A stretch of 64,000 nucleotides of DNA from Annulohypoxylon bovei var. microspora (lineage: Eukaryota; Ascomycota; Sordariomycetes; Xylariales; Hypoxylaceae). Made by a program: the position numbers and the translations under genes. Positions 1 through 10,689 of the stretch are shown one piece after another. Under the pieces are notes generated by a model, which saw only the letters and a program-made list of their open reading frames with translations, was not told where the DNA came from and searched no databases. The stretch spans positions 43,650 to 107,649 of the forward strand of contig MU405347.1 in the NCBI GenBank assembly GCA_022836615.1, read 5' to 3'. Numbering within the stretch: the first letter of the stretch is position 1; each line of letters begins with the position of its first letter.

Positions 1-1651
1 GCTCACAATACAGCAGCTCACTACATCCACCGCGATGGCGCGAGGGAACCGTCGGCGACAGTCCATGACACCGACGGAAAAACAACTGAAGAAACTATGG
101 GCACCAATTCTCGGGATAGACATCGATATCGCGGTAGAAGACAGCTTCCTCCAGATAGGTGGTGACTCCATCGCAGCGATGCGGCTAGTAGCTGCCGCCC
201 GGGAACATGGACTGTCTTTCACAGTCGCTGATGTTTTCAAAAAACCACGACTATGCGATCTCGCCACCGTTGCGGTAGCGATCGTACGTGATAAGGAGAA
301 GGCAGCTAGGATTGCTGTTGAAGCATTTTCGCTGCTCGGCGACCAAGTAGACCTCAGAGCGTTCGTCCGTGAGGAAATATCTCCGCACATCCGTTCAGCT
401 TTCACTACATCAATCTCTGATGCATTTCCTGTCACGCATTGGCAGGCCACTTGTATCAACCTCGCATTGAAGACTCCCCCTCAGCAGTGGCATCATTTTT
501 GGGTTGATCTTCCTCCAGCAAATAATACGGCCATGGTAGATAGAAGCTGTGAGATCTTATGGAACAATCTAGATATTCTCAGAGTAGTCTTCATACGTTC
601 TAGAGGTCAGTATCTTCAGGTCCTCCCAGAAGGACTCCGACCGACAATCCTTCACTATTCTACGGATGGGAGTATCGATGAACTTACCTCTAAGATCTGT
701 GACGAGGATCTTCGACATCCCGGTACACTTGGAACTCCGTTTACGCACTTTCATGTGCTTTCTGGTCCTCGAGGTGCGCAGCGATTGATAATGAGGTCGT
801 CGCATGCTCAATACGATGGCACGACCCTCATCCACATGATGCACTTCCTTGGAGCTTTTTATAGGAATGAGTCACTGCCCCGGTCACCGACTTTCTCGGC
901 CTTCGTCCAACATGCATTCAACAATAAACGCCGTTCCCGGAAATATTGGAAGTCGTTTCTCCACGGTTCGGCACTTACCAAGCTTGAGCGGGAACCAATA
1001 TGTAGTAGCTTCGTCAATACGTCCGGTCCTATAGTGGTAGAGAGAGTGGTTCGTATGCCGCGTGCGTTCAGCGGCTTCACTCCTGCAACCATTTTCACCT
1101 CCGCGTGCGCAGTGTTCCTTTCAAAGGCCACGAAGTCATCAGATGTGACCTTCGGTCGATTAGTCTCAGGGCGAGCCATGGTGCCTGTCCATCTGCGAAA
1201 CACGGCAGGTCCCTGCGTCAACATCATCCCCGTAAGAACCCGCTTCGGATGCGAAGACCCCTTACAACACGCACTACAATCCGTCCACGAACAACATATC
1301 GAGAGTTTGCTCTTCGATACGATCGGGTTCGACGAGGTTACCAAGCATTGCACAGACTGGCCTCGCGATTCTCATTACTTCGGATGTGTAACTCACTACC
1401 AAGATCTCGGGGAGGCAGAAGAGGAGATTGGTGGAGCTCTTCGTCGATTGGAATGCTACGAAGGGAACAGAGCTGACACGAAAATGATGGAAAAGGATGT
1501 TGTCATGATCTTGGCGAAGCCGGTCGGAAGTCATCTAAGGTTGGAATTGGCGGCAAATGGCGGGTATTATACAAGGGAAAGAGTCCAAAAATGGGCAGAT
1601 ATACTCGCGAAAACGATCGAGGCATTTGACCAAGCCGTGGAGTGTTCGTGA
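1..1651 (+). CDS. Nonribosomal peptide synthetase, C-terminal T-C fragment (partial)
   Basis: The last 538+ residues of a fungal NRPS. The frame stays open to the left edge with no stop before the first in-window ATG (35), so the gene almost certainly begins upstream with at least an adenylation domain. Counting from that ATG, a thiolation domain covers about residues 12-85, with the phosphopantetheine serine in GGDSIAAM (Ser45). A condensation-type domain follows at about 125-530. Its active-site motif reads SHAQYDG (His257, Asp261), so the first His of the usual HHxxxDG is Ser while the catalytic second His and the Asp remain. No thioesterase or reductase follows. In fungal NRPSs a terminal C domain after T often releases the product by cyclisation; that role is inferred here. 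The gene converges on the AA9 gene, 317 bp away. The product cannot be predicted without the upstream modules. Confidence 0.88.
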   Translation, partial: LTIQQLTTSTAMARGNRRRQSMTPTEKQLKKLWAPILGIDIDIAVEDSFLQIGGDSIAAMRLVAAAREHGLSFTVADVFKKPRLCDLATVAVAIVRDKEKAARIAVEAFSLLGDQVDLRAFVREEISPHIRSAFTTSISDAFPVTHWQATCINLALKTPPQQWHHFWVDLPPANNTAMVDRSCEILWNNLDILRVVFIRSRGQYLQVLPEGLRPTILHYSTDGSIDELTSKICDEDLRHPGTLGTPFTHFHVLSGPRGAQRLIMRSSHAQYDGTTLIHMMHFLGAFYRNESLPRSPTFSAFVQHAFNNKRRSRKYWKSFLHGSALTKLEREPICSSFVNTSGPIVVERVVRMPRAFSGFTPATIFTSACAVFLSKATKSSDVTFGRLVSGRAMVPVHLRNTAGPCVNIIPVRTRFGCEDPLQHALQSVHEQHIESLLFDTIGFDEVTKHCTDWPRDSHYFGCVTHYQDLGEAEEEIGGALRRLECYEGNRADTKMMEKDVVMILAKPVGSHLRLELAANGGYYTRERVQKWADILAKTIEAFDQAVECS

Positions 1652-1968
1652 AATTCATAGAATTTAAGAGGTGTAGAGAAGCGAAACACGAGCATGGGAA
1701 GTTGAGATTACTCATGATTCTTTTTGTCAAATATTCTGGATTATTGTAAATAAATTACCTAATATTCATATATCAGATTCTAGACACAATTATGCATTTA
1801 TTAGTCATGGATTTTGGATCTTAGTCAGCATCACATTCACTTGCTTCTTAAACACTAAATTAGTGAAATATTATATATATTTCAAAATATCTTATTCATA
1901 ATAGTATCATTGAAATATGCGTATCCTATTTCCTTCCCGTTACAACACATTACTCCTTCCTAGATCGT
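1652..1968. other. Convergent intergenic spacer
   Basis: AT-rich spacer between the 3' ends of the NRPS (+) and the AA9 gene (-). It presumably holds both 3' UTRs and polyadenylation signals. I see no gene or repeat in it. Confidence 0.6.
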
Positions 1969-2726
1969 TCAGCCAGTCCAGACAGCGGGGCCGGGGACCT
2001 TGTACGAAGTGCCTTTGCCCTGGTAGATATCGACCTAGTGGCTGTTAGCTTTCGAACAAGTATAGGGGGTAACTCTTTACTAACCATGATACCAGGGTCG
2101 GACTGCGCGGCATACGCGGGAATGGAGGTAAGGGATTCAGCACCGGGAGTGGCAGTACCCGAGCCGGTCACCTTGATCTGCGCACACTCGGGATAGAACT
2201 GAGGTGTGTTGGCCTGGTGAAGTGCGAGCAGCTCGTGGCGGATGAGGTAGTTTCCAGGCTTGAGGCTCGTGGGGATTCGGCTCGACCACTTCAGGTCCTT
2301 GTAGATAAGGGCGGTTCCCCAGTTGTTGCTGTTCAACACATCACCCCACAGTCCCATCTCGTCGATCTTAAACCACTTCTTACTCTTGCCATCGCAAGCC
2401 GTAAATTCTCCGTCACAGGCATACATATACACGGTAACGGGTCCCTGCTGGTGAGTCCACTGCGACCAGATCGCCGTCACGTTCTCGCCAGCTGCGACTT
2501 CGGCCGAAAGGGGGGCCGAGGTGCCACCGTTGCAGGTCATCTTCGCGTCCGTTACGGTCATGATGGGGTTGTAGTCCGGCCATTGTCGCTGGATTATCTG
2601 GGCCCCGGCCACCGGAGAGAATCCCTGGTAGCCTGGGTATGTCTTGCCGCCAATCTCGTAACTGGTCACCGCGCCGTGGGCGGCGACCAGGGCAGGAGCG
2701 AGGAATAGGGGAAGCGAAAACAGCAT
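1969..2726 (-). CDS. AA9 lytic polysaccharide monooxygenase, single domain
   Basis: Secreted copper enzyme that oxidatively cleaves cellulose or related beta-glucans. Exons are 2726-2085 and 2034-1969. The 50-nt intron (2084-2035; GTTAGT...CTAACAGCCACTAG) restores the family-like ending GIMVDIYQG...VWTG; reading through it gives a Lys/Arg-rich non-homologous tail. The spliced protein is about 235 aa. A 16-residue signal peptide leaves His17 as the N-terminal copper ligand (AAHGAV). His92 (WTHQQGP) is the likely second ligand and Tyr178 (QFYPEC) the axial Tyr, with Gln176 and His170 nearby. There is no CBM1 or linker. Spacing at the second histidine (HxxGP) is one longer than the common HxGP, so the exact subgroup is open. 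LPMO genes are usually induced by plant cell-wall material and carbon-repressed (family knowledge). Confidence 0.9.
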
Positions 2727-3884
2727 CTTGACTTATACGGTAGAGCTGGATGATGCAGAGAATGGTTGATCGGGGGCCTTGGCGAACAGCGAGACCCGGT
2801 AGTATTTATGCTGATCCTGCTGAAGAGCAACCAGAATCGAGCTAGGCTGGGATAGGGGCGACGCAACATTATATCCCCATAGTCTAGATTCCAAGGTAAG
2901 GTATGTAGCCATCCCGGTGGGTAAGCGGCATTTGACAATGTTCGGTTGCAAGGGTCGCTACTATCATTAGGAATCATTAGAAGAGCGTTGACTCCGGGCT
3001 CGATATTGGCTTGAGCAAATAATATCCAGGCATATAACTCGAGTGGCGCGTTCGACCATTTCCGTGCGGCTATACAAGGACGGACTAAGGATCAAGGATC
3101 CGGCCAGGCGGACCGATGCCTGAACTCGGCGAAACAGCATTCGGCGATTGACCTGTGACCACAAGTTCCATAACATGTAGAAGGCTTTCGAAGCTTCTTC
3201 GGCCTAACCTCAGCTGTATCCTAGACGCTGTATATGAAATCCCTATCAGGTGGCGGTCTTGTAGGTAACCGATTGGAATACAAGGCGACACCTCTACAGG
3301 GCGAAGCCCAGTTTCCCCACGGATTTCAATATGTCGGCAGGCTTGGGTCCGGGGGATGTTACATTGCGGCTACAAATTGGGAAGCAACCCTGCGGTCTGT
3401 ATGGTGGCCGGCGCAATTAGTGCAGAATGTGATCATAGCCCATATAATATTAATAGAACAGCTTCAGGCTATATAGGATAAATCCGAGATCCCGTGCCTC
3501 CCCTGCCGTTGCGAGTCAAGTTTGACGGGGAGCTTCGAAATACTTGGTCATAGAAAAATGAAGAATCTACATCTTGGTTCGGGTGAAAGGGGAACAGAGG
3601 CTTATACTTTCAGGTATGAAGAACTTGGCCCCTTTTTTAGGATTACGTAATCGTGTCGTCGTACAAAGCCCTTGCAACTCACCCCCTCCCCTCGGCTGAG
3701 GTTGATGGTAGTAACCGTGATCTAATAGATTTTCTGATAGATTCAGCTGAAGGACATCGCAGATTTTGTATTGCTGCATCTGGGGTATCTCTTATCCTCT
3801 AAATACATACATTGCTTGCGGCTCCAATTATCATGGATGTTAACAAGCAATTCTCATGAGCCCGTATATCTATCCCTAGTAGCG
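2727..3884. other. Intergenic: AA9 upstream region and F-box gene 3' flank
   Basis: About 1.2 kb holding the AA9 promoter and the 3' flank of the F-box gene. Short overlapping open frames occur on both strands (for example 3234-3476) but show no family resemblance. I see no transposon or RNA gene. Confidence 0.5.
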
Positions 3885-5678
3885 CTACGTGAAGTCGTAA
3901 ACCATTAGGCTCTCCCGCCCCTTCGACTCTTTGAGGACGATGACCATCTCATCATCGAAGCCGACCCAATTTCGCCGATCGTCCCATCCGACAGCTGTGG
4001 CGTCGCCGGGGGCAGCGTTATCTACCTCATCCGTATCATCGGCCGTGGACTTAGCTATCGGGCGGACCTCAATGCTCTTGCCATGCGCCCTGCCTTCTAA
4101 TTCCCACACCCTAATCTCTTCTCCTCGGCAGCTGACGCTAACCGCTTTACCGCGAGCCGTTATTTCGGCATCGCTTATGCCGGAAGTATGTCCCCATAAC
4201 CGGATACCAGGTGATATCGAGAGGGAAGTCGCGTTAGATGTGCAGAGGAATAAGATTAATGTGTTGTCAGGCAGAGTCGCGAGAAGATAGGGGTGGGTGT
4301 AACACAAGTTTATAGGGCCATCTAATTCTTCCTCGTCTTGAGACAAAGGTGATAGTGATAGGTTGATGTGCCGAGCCGGGGACGTGGGTGGAGACGGCAT
4401 GTGAGTGGGGCTTGACCGGACAGGGAGACTGTATGCCAGTCGGGTGGTTGTGATGTCCGGAGTAGATTTTGACCTCGAGGTAGAAGGGCGTAGATGTAGA
4501 TCTTGGATACCTAAAGACCATCCCTGAAATGTCGAAAATGTATAGGCAATTGAAGCTACAATGCTTACTGCCGTCTTTCGAATGGATAATGCTAACGGTG
4601 CTCTCGAAGTATGCGACTTAAGCGATGTTAGAAGATATGGTGCTTGAAGAATCGCCTGTTCGGAGTTTTGTATCTTCGACTTTGAGTGTCTCGAGATATG
4701 TTGATCTTCTGTATCTTTTATTATTTCGTCCACGGAATCCGAGCTTGTCTCATTATTGGTGATATCGCTGTCTGATTCTAAGATTCCAGTGCGATTCGCT
4801 TTAGGTGGTCCGTCGAACGTATATAGGGATATAAGTACAGATTGGGTTGCCGTTAGGAGGTATGGATAGGAGAAAGCAACTCCGACTAGCTCTCCATTAC
4901 TAGATTTCTCATGGCGATATCTCCGCAATATTCTCCTTTCTCGGATGTTCAGTTTCCAAACTCCAAAGCCACCATCAGAGAATCCAATTGCGATCTCCAA
5001 AATTTGCTCTTGAATCCCTTGATCGTCTATAGTAATGCAACTTGGTACAGCTTTGGAGTTAACTTGGCCTAGACTAATTTGCGCCAGGAGATGTTTTGTC
5101 TTTAAGTCCCAAGCTCGTAATCCTGTGGCCACGTCGGCTGTTACTGCAACACCCTCAGAAACTTTAACGAGCATCTTGTGTGATGAACTCGTCTCGGATA
5201 GTGATAATTCTTGTTCAAGTTGCAGTTCCTCTACAGCGCATTTTCCCTTAGACCAGTTATGTCGGAGCTTGTACTGCTTCTTCCAGTCCCGTGAGCGGTC
5301 TTTGGAGTCGCCAATATGCACATCAACCCAGCCTCCTCTTCTCCCGTCCGCCCATATCGCCTTACGCGACGAGTAGTGCAGCTTTCCTTCTTTAGCGGAG
5401 CCATTGCGGAATCCTGGAATTCGAAGGGCGCGGGGTAGAACAAAGCGCGAATAGTATAGACGTTTCCATATTTGCGAATCACCGAAGAGACCGTAGAAGC
5501 GTCGCGATAGTGGAGCAGTATTCAACAGGTCCGAAAGGGGTAGGAAGGTAAGAATGCGTACGAGGAGTTCATTCGGTAATGGCGACAGTAGATCCGGCGA
5601 TATGGTATGGCGGGATCGTTTTGTTATCGTCGATCTAGACGCGACGTCGGTTTCAGGGCGCTTCCGCTTGTGAGTCAT
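3885..5678 (-). CDS. F-box protein with degenerate WD-like propeller
   Basis: Single-exon protein of 597 aa. An F-box lies at about residues 30-80 (SPLPNELLVRILTFLPLSDL...IWKRLYYSRF), the module that binds Skp1 in SCF ubiquitin ligases. A basic N-terminus (KRKRPETD, TKRSRH) could act as a nuclear signal. The rest has spaced WD-like strands (ATGLRAWDLKTKHLL, FGVWKLN, EEIRVWELEG), consistent with a diverged beta-propeller for substrate binding, as in F-box/WD proteins such as fission yeast Pof10. The middle (about 300-440) is Ser/Thr-rich, low in complexity and probably disordered. It diverges from the Zn2Cys6 gene across an 888-bp shared upstream region. The substrate cannot be told from sequence. 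Confidence 0.8.
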   Translation of the reverse strand: MTHKRKRPETDVASRSTITKRSRHTISPDLLSPLPNELLVRILTFLPLSDLLNTAPLSRRFYGLFGDSQIWKRLYYSRFVLPRALRIPGFRNGSAKEGKLHYSSRKAIWADGRRGGWVDVHIGDSKDRSRDWKKQYKLRHNWSKGKCAVEELQLEQELSLSETSSSHKMLVKVSEGVAVTADVATGLRAWDLKTKHLLAQISLGQVNSKAVPSCITIDDQGIQEQILEIAIGFSDGGFGVWKLNIRERRILRRYRHEKSSNGELVGVAFSYPYLLTATQSVLISLYTFDGPPKANRTGILESDSDITNNETSSDSVDEIIKDTEDQHISRHSKSKIQNSEQAILQAPYLLTSLKSHTSRAPLALSIRKTAVSIVASIAYTFSTFQGWSLGIQDLHLRPSTSRSKSTPDITTTRLAYSLPVRSSPTHMPSPPTSPARHINLSLSPLSQDEEELDGPINLCYTHPYLLATLPDNTLILFLCTSNATSLSISPGIRLWGHTSGISDAEITARGKAVSVSCRGEEIRVWELEGRAHGKSIEVRPIAKSTADDTDEVDNAAPGDATAVGWDDRRNWVGFDDEMVIVLKESKGRESLMVYDFT

Positions 5679-6566
5679 CCTGAAACGTTATTTGACATAA
5701 ATTGAATATTTATTCTAGATTAAATATAGGTAGTTATCCATATGGTCAGAACTCCAGAAGCGGGTTGTCTATCGAGGAAGAGGCCGATGGAGATTGTTGT
5801 TAGTGGAATACTTCGATGAATCGCATTTCGTTAATGGACATTGAGAAGTCGGTGATATCGGATATAATTCTGACTTTAAGTTGATTTGTCTTATGTAAGA
5901 TTTGTCATCCAGGCGGGGCCCTCTGTACACCATCTGTAGGGCTTAAGACTAACCATTCGGGGTTAGCCTATCAGATCGGAGTCTTTCCTAGGTAACTTGT
6001 TTGATTAGGTAACCTCATACTCTCACTCTTCATCACCTATGACTGAATTTCATGATACTCAACTACGAGAAATTAATCTATTATATTATTTCTTTTACAT
6101 CTATTAAGTTGTTGATACTTTAGTACCTACCAATTACTATATACAAGTCAGGATTTACCAAATCTACTGACCCTTAATCTTGTTGGTCATCCCGTTCTAT
6201 TTAGTACAGCTAGTCGTCGGGAAGTCAACTCTTATATCCCTTATCTTTTGGACAACAAAACATGTTTTGGAAATGTAGTAGCTCATCTGATTGGTACTGT
6301 ATTATATACAAAGACGTATCTAGGAATCTAAAACTAATGACCTCTAGACTCAGCCACCCCTTACGGAGCCCGCGGGTGCCGAGATTCAAGTAGACCACCC
6401 GGAAAGAGTATGAGGACAACTTAAACCCCGAAGTTTGAGTTGTTGAATGTGTCCTTGGATCGCCACCTCGCATGTTTTGCAGTAACTCTTGCATATGCTG
6501 ATGAACTAGCCGCTGAGCAACCCCAGCAGTAAATAATCTACCTACTTAGAGGTATTTACGCCCGCT
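5679..6566. other. Divergent intergenic region
   Basis: Shared upstream region of the F-box gene (-) and the Zn2Cys6 regulator (+). It is AT-rich. Small open frames such as 6225-6494 have no recognisable product. Confidence 0.5.
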
Positions 6567-9225
6567 ATGGAGTCCGAGGCGACCGAAGTCAATGGCGGGC
6601 CTGGGTCTCCTAGTCCCCGGCGAGCAGTAAGTGAGAATCCGGTACCCTTCGGCCCCATTAATCACAAGGGCCGATTCTACTGTGAAACAATCGTTAGATC
6701 AAGACATGTTGACTAAGTAACGTCGTGTGACAGTGTGACCAGTGCAGACTTAGGAAGGTAAGTGATCCTACTATTATCACTCCCCCCCTTTTTAGTTGTG
6801 ACTTTTACTACAAAATTCGTTAGTCTCGCTAACGTATAAATCTGTGTTTGTAGATACGCTGTGACAAGGAATCGCCATGCTCCAACTGCCGGAGCGCTAG
6901 ACGATCATGCAGTTCTACAGGAGCTGGTCAGAAACCTAAAGAGGCACGGCAGCGGGTACTAATATCCAGCCAATAGTAAGCAGGGCACGATTTCCTGCGG
7001 TTTTGTCAAACATTAAGGATCTCCTTACTAATGGATTGTCCACGGACTAGTGAGCGGAAGATTGATCAGATCGAGGAGCGGCTCGGCGGCATAGAGACGC
7101 TTCTACGGAACTTAAGCCCAATTTCGGCATCCAAGTCAACCACGGAACCTTTCACACGGCAGCCATCGGAAAAATTAACGCCATTATCATCTAATAGCCG
7201 TGATGATACATCAAGCACCGTCTTCGACCCGGAGGATGCGGGGGACTTCGAGGGCAACTCATCCTTGGCGGCACACACCGTCTTCGCGAGCGAGTTTCTC
7301 GAGCATGCTGTGCAAGGAACCCCTTTGCAACAACAGGGTAACAGCCCCAAGATTGATGCTGCGTTGTCTTCCCTGCGTCATATCCTGAATATACATAAAA
7401 CCCAGCGTGCCGTGTCTTCGTTCCATGAATTTCGCCTACCTGGCTCAAAGCAACCGCCAAGAGCTAACTTACGAGATCTGCCGCTGCCGCCTATGGCACT
7501 TGTGGCAGAGAAGCTACGAGAAATGAAACGTACGATGTTCCCTCCTCTACTCTATTCCCCTAACTCCTAAGTTTCATGTCTATATATCGTTTAGTTCCAT
7601 ATTACTTGCTAACGCCTTATCACAGATGGGCCGGCCCCCATGATGCTTGCCGTCCTATATTGCTTTATGGAGGTCGAGCGCTTCATCGACCAATGTAGGC
7701 GGGTCTATTTCAATACTGACGATATCACGGATTCGACGTTTATACTCGTCAACTCTGGTCTCGCATATGTGTTCTTCGAGGCGGGGCTTGGCTCAAAAAC
7801 CCCCGAGGAGAAGACTCAGTATGTTTCCTACTATACTATGTGTCAAAAGAATCTTGAGATCGCAGTATCACAACTCAATCTTCTCATGCCGGCGACACTA
7901 GAGAATATAGAGGCATTACTCATGGCGGTGAGTTCCCTTTCCATGGATGGTGATAGAAAACATATCGTACTCTAGAACATAGCTTTCCTCCCTAGGTCTA
8001 GACTAATGTAACGACATCGATAGGCGAGCTTCTCGATCGATATCTCACGACCCTCTCTAGCGTGGCTCCTGGCTTCACGGGCCGCTCATATGTGTAGGAC
8101 GCTAGGGCTACACCAGATCCACACCATGAAGGACGACACTCCACAGAAGAAGGCTGACAAGTCACTACTATTCTGGTGCACTTACATGCTCGACAAGGGT
8201 CTGTCTTTGAGGCTAGGTCGCGCATCTATTCTACAAGACTACGACATCTCTCTACCGCACATAGCCCCTGAGGCCAAGGCGGCATACCCGGGCACCGAGG
8301 TCATGACGCTATGGATAAAACACGCGCAGATACAGGGCCGTATCTACGAGCGTCTATACAGTCCCGGTGCTCTGCGGCAGTCAGACACGTACCGTGTCGA
8401 GCAAGTCAACATGTTAGCTTCGGAGCAAAAGAACCTCATGGCGCAGAGTATGGAGCTTTTTGCGGAGTTCGATGCGTCCGAGACGGCTGAGGGTCGCATG
8501 TTCGCCATCGTGCTCAAGTCCGACGAGGTTTCATACCTTTCGTCGCTAAGCCTGACGTATCGCGCGATGCGGCCCGCGGGTACACGCTCCCGTACCTTCT
8601 CGGATGAGTGCATTGACTCCGCGCGAGCAGCAATGTCATGCCACCAAGAGGCAATGGAGATGATGGACGATCAATCGCTGAAGATTGTGTATATCCACTG
8701 GTAAGAATCTCACTTAATCTCTAATTCTCTCGCATCGAACTCCCCTATTAATCATATAAACATAACAGGACGATTTTGTACGCGCCCTTCATCCCATTCA
8801 TTGTGATCTTCTGTCTAGTGATAGAAACATCGAGCGCGGAAGATCTAAGGCGACTAGGCGACTTCGTGCAATCCCTAGCCGCGGCGTGTGATCTATCGCA
8901 TTCAATCTCCAAGTTGCACCAGTTATGCCAGGTGCTATATAACGTCGCGCAACTGTACATCGAGGCCAAGGCGCAACAGCCCCTGGACCAGGACATGGTG
9001 CCTGTAGGCAACGAATTCAATATGTATCTTAGCCAGCTAGGTTTCATGCCCATGGACGAGAACATGACAAATTTCGATGTCGGCGGCAGTGGCACTATCG
9101 ACGACCAGGCGAGATCTATGGCGCAGACGACGCAACTGGGAGACTGGTTCTCGGGAAATAATTACATGCTGGGCTTGTTGGAGGAGGATCTTTCAGGGAT
9201 AAATCCCTCGAGTTGGCCGTCGTGA
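6567..9225 (+). CDS. Zn2Cys6 fungal transcription factor (seven exons)
   Basis: Fungal-specific regulator, about 706 aa after splicing. Proposed exons: 6567-6626, 6734-6757, 6854-6975, 7051-7529, 7626-7927, 8024-8700, 8769-9225. All junctions are GT-AG, keep phase, and several introns have ACTAAT or CTAAC branch points. The zinc cluster CDQCRLRKIRC...PCSNCRSARRSC (C-x2-C-x6-C-x5-C-x2-C-x6-C) is split by an intron. Its first half is carried by a 24-nt exon (6734-6757) and the second half by exon 3. A linker and short coiled coil follow (ERKIDQIEERLGGIETLLRN). The central region has Fungal_trans features: LPPMALVAEKL, RPSLAWLLASRAAHMCRTLGLHQ, LFWCTYMLDKGLSLRLGR. The 7529/7626 junction (GTACGA donor) is the least certain. 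Targets are unknown. It converges on the complex I gene. Confidence 0.85.
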
Positions 9226-9560
9226 ATTGGCCTAATGTAAAAATATCTAGTGAGGCGTAATAGTGGACCGGGATATGGTTATTATATTGAAATGACTGGG
9301 ATCCTCTCTTATATATATCATGATACCTGTAAAATATCAAAAAGAGTTGTTAATAAACGAATGTTCAAAAGCTTCGGAGTCATAACTAATATCACCAACA
9401 TTATACGAATAAAAATAAATGAATTCTTAAATTTTGCACTTCATGTCGTCCTCGGAGCCATTCTAAGCCCTGGCTAGTATCTACTAGCAGACGAATATCG
9501 GTATATGTACACGACCGCAACTCCTCCCTTCTCCAGTTCTTTACCTTCATTTCTACCAAC
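9226..9560. other. Convergent intergenic spacer
   Basis: Short AT-rich spacer between the 3' ends of the Zn2Cys6 gene and the complex I subunit gene. I see nothing else in it. Confidence 0.5.
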
Positions 9561-10352
9561 TCACGAGCTAGTGCTCTTGCCCAACCTTTCGGCCTCCAGC
9601 TCCCGCTCGGCGCGCAGGTAATACTTAGCAGTGTCAACACCGTGCTGGTTGTGGTTGACGAAGTTGAACCAAGGCATCACAGCAAAGAACAGCGCCGAGT
9701 ATCTCGACTGCCGCGCGGCCACGCCCTGCATGTGCGGCGTCACGCTGCTGGCGCCGTATAACGGTTCCCCGGCTTTCACCTTGGTGACCATCTCCCGCAT
9801 GTCCATCTCAACCTCGCGGGCGTTCTCGGACATGCCGTAGAATCGTACTGTATAAATATGCTCGTTGTCAGTGTGGGGTGTTCATGGCTATACGAGTAGG
9901 GACCAGGAACTGGCGAAAAGGGGAGAAGACGTACGGCACGATCTTTGGTAGAAGTATAGAAATCCGCCAATCACACCGATCGCTCCGGATAGACGCAGGG
10001 CTCGCACAAATCCACCCCGGCCGACTTGAGATGGCGCGAATTTCTCCATCGTTAGGAGGAGACCCGGACCGGCGGCTGCGGCTACGGTGCCGTGGATGTA
10101 GTCTGATGGCCGGGCATATCCTACTACTCTCTTGAAATGTCTAAAACACCCCATACGTTAGTTATGGAGAGAATATTCACTCTTCAGGTACTTCGTGAAG
10201 CTTCGGGGTCGTTACGTACGGGTCATTGTCGATGAGCTAGATACCTCTCTAGTTAGTGATTAGTCTATAGACCAATTGGTAGAGGCACGTACGGGGTAGT
10301 CGGACTTGGCGACTTTGCTAGGGATATACGTGGGCTGTGCAGGAGTCGCCAT
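9561..10352 (-). CDS. NADH:ubiquinone oxidoreductase (complex I) 21 kDa subunit
   Basis: Accessory subunit of mitochondrial complex I, corresponding to the fungal 20.9/21 kDa subunit family. Exons: 10352-10293, 10236-10220 (only 17 nt), 10140-9935, 9847-9561, giving 189 aa. The micro-exon supplies LIDNDP and joins TYIPSKVAKSDYP to HFKRVVGYARPSDYIHG, reconstructing the conserved YPLIDNDPHF segment. Two hydrophobic stretches (about residues 40-57, GTVAAAAGPGLLLTM; and 70-87, LSGAIGVIGGFLYFY) are probable inner-membrane helices. The C-terminal half (RFYGMSENAREVEMDMREMV, PWFNFVNHNQHGVDTAKYY) is the family's conserved soluble part. No cleavable presequence is obvious. It is divergent from csm3 with 337 bp between start codons. 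Confidence 0.88.
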
Positions 10353-10689
10353 ACTCGCGGAGTCGAATTGGGCTCCCCAGTAGCTTCGGTGTGGTGTTAG
10401 AAGTACTTAGTAGATTCGATTGAGGTCATTGATGAAGCTTGAAATCGCGAAGTTCAGCAAATTGATGAGGTAAGCGGGGTTACTTCGGTTATACTGGGGC
10501 ACTCCGAGGACCCACTATGGCCACTTAGAGCCCCGTCATTAATAACCTTGTCAATTTATCGAGAGCTTAAATTGCCCCACGTTAAGTCGCGTCTTTCATC
10601 CATCCGACGCGTCTTATCAGTCTTTAATTAGAATAATTCCAACATCTACCTATCCATTCACCACTGTACCGGAAGTAAATACAGCAACA
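10353..10689. promoter_or_regulatory. Bidirectional promoter region, complex I subunit / csm3
   Basis: 337 bp between two divergent start codons, so it must contain both promoters and 5' UTRs. No particular operator is recognisable. Confidence 0.5.
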
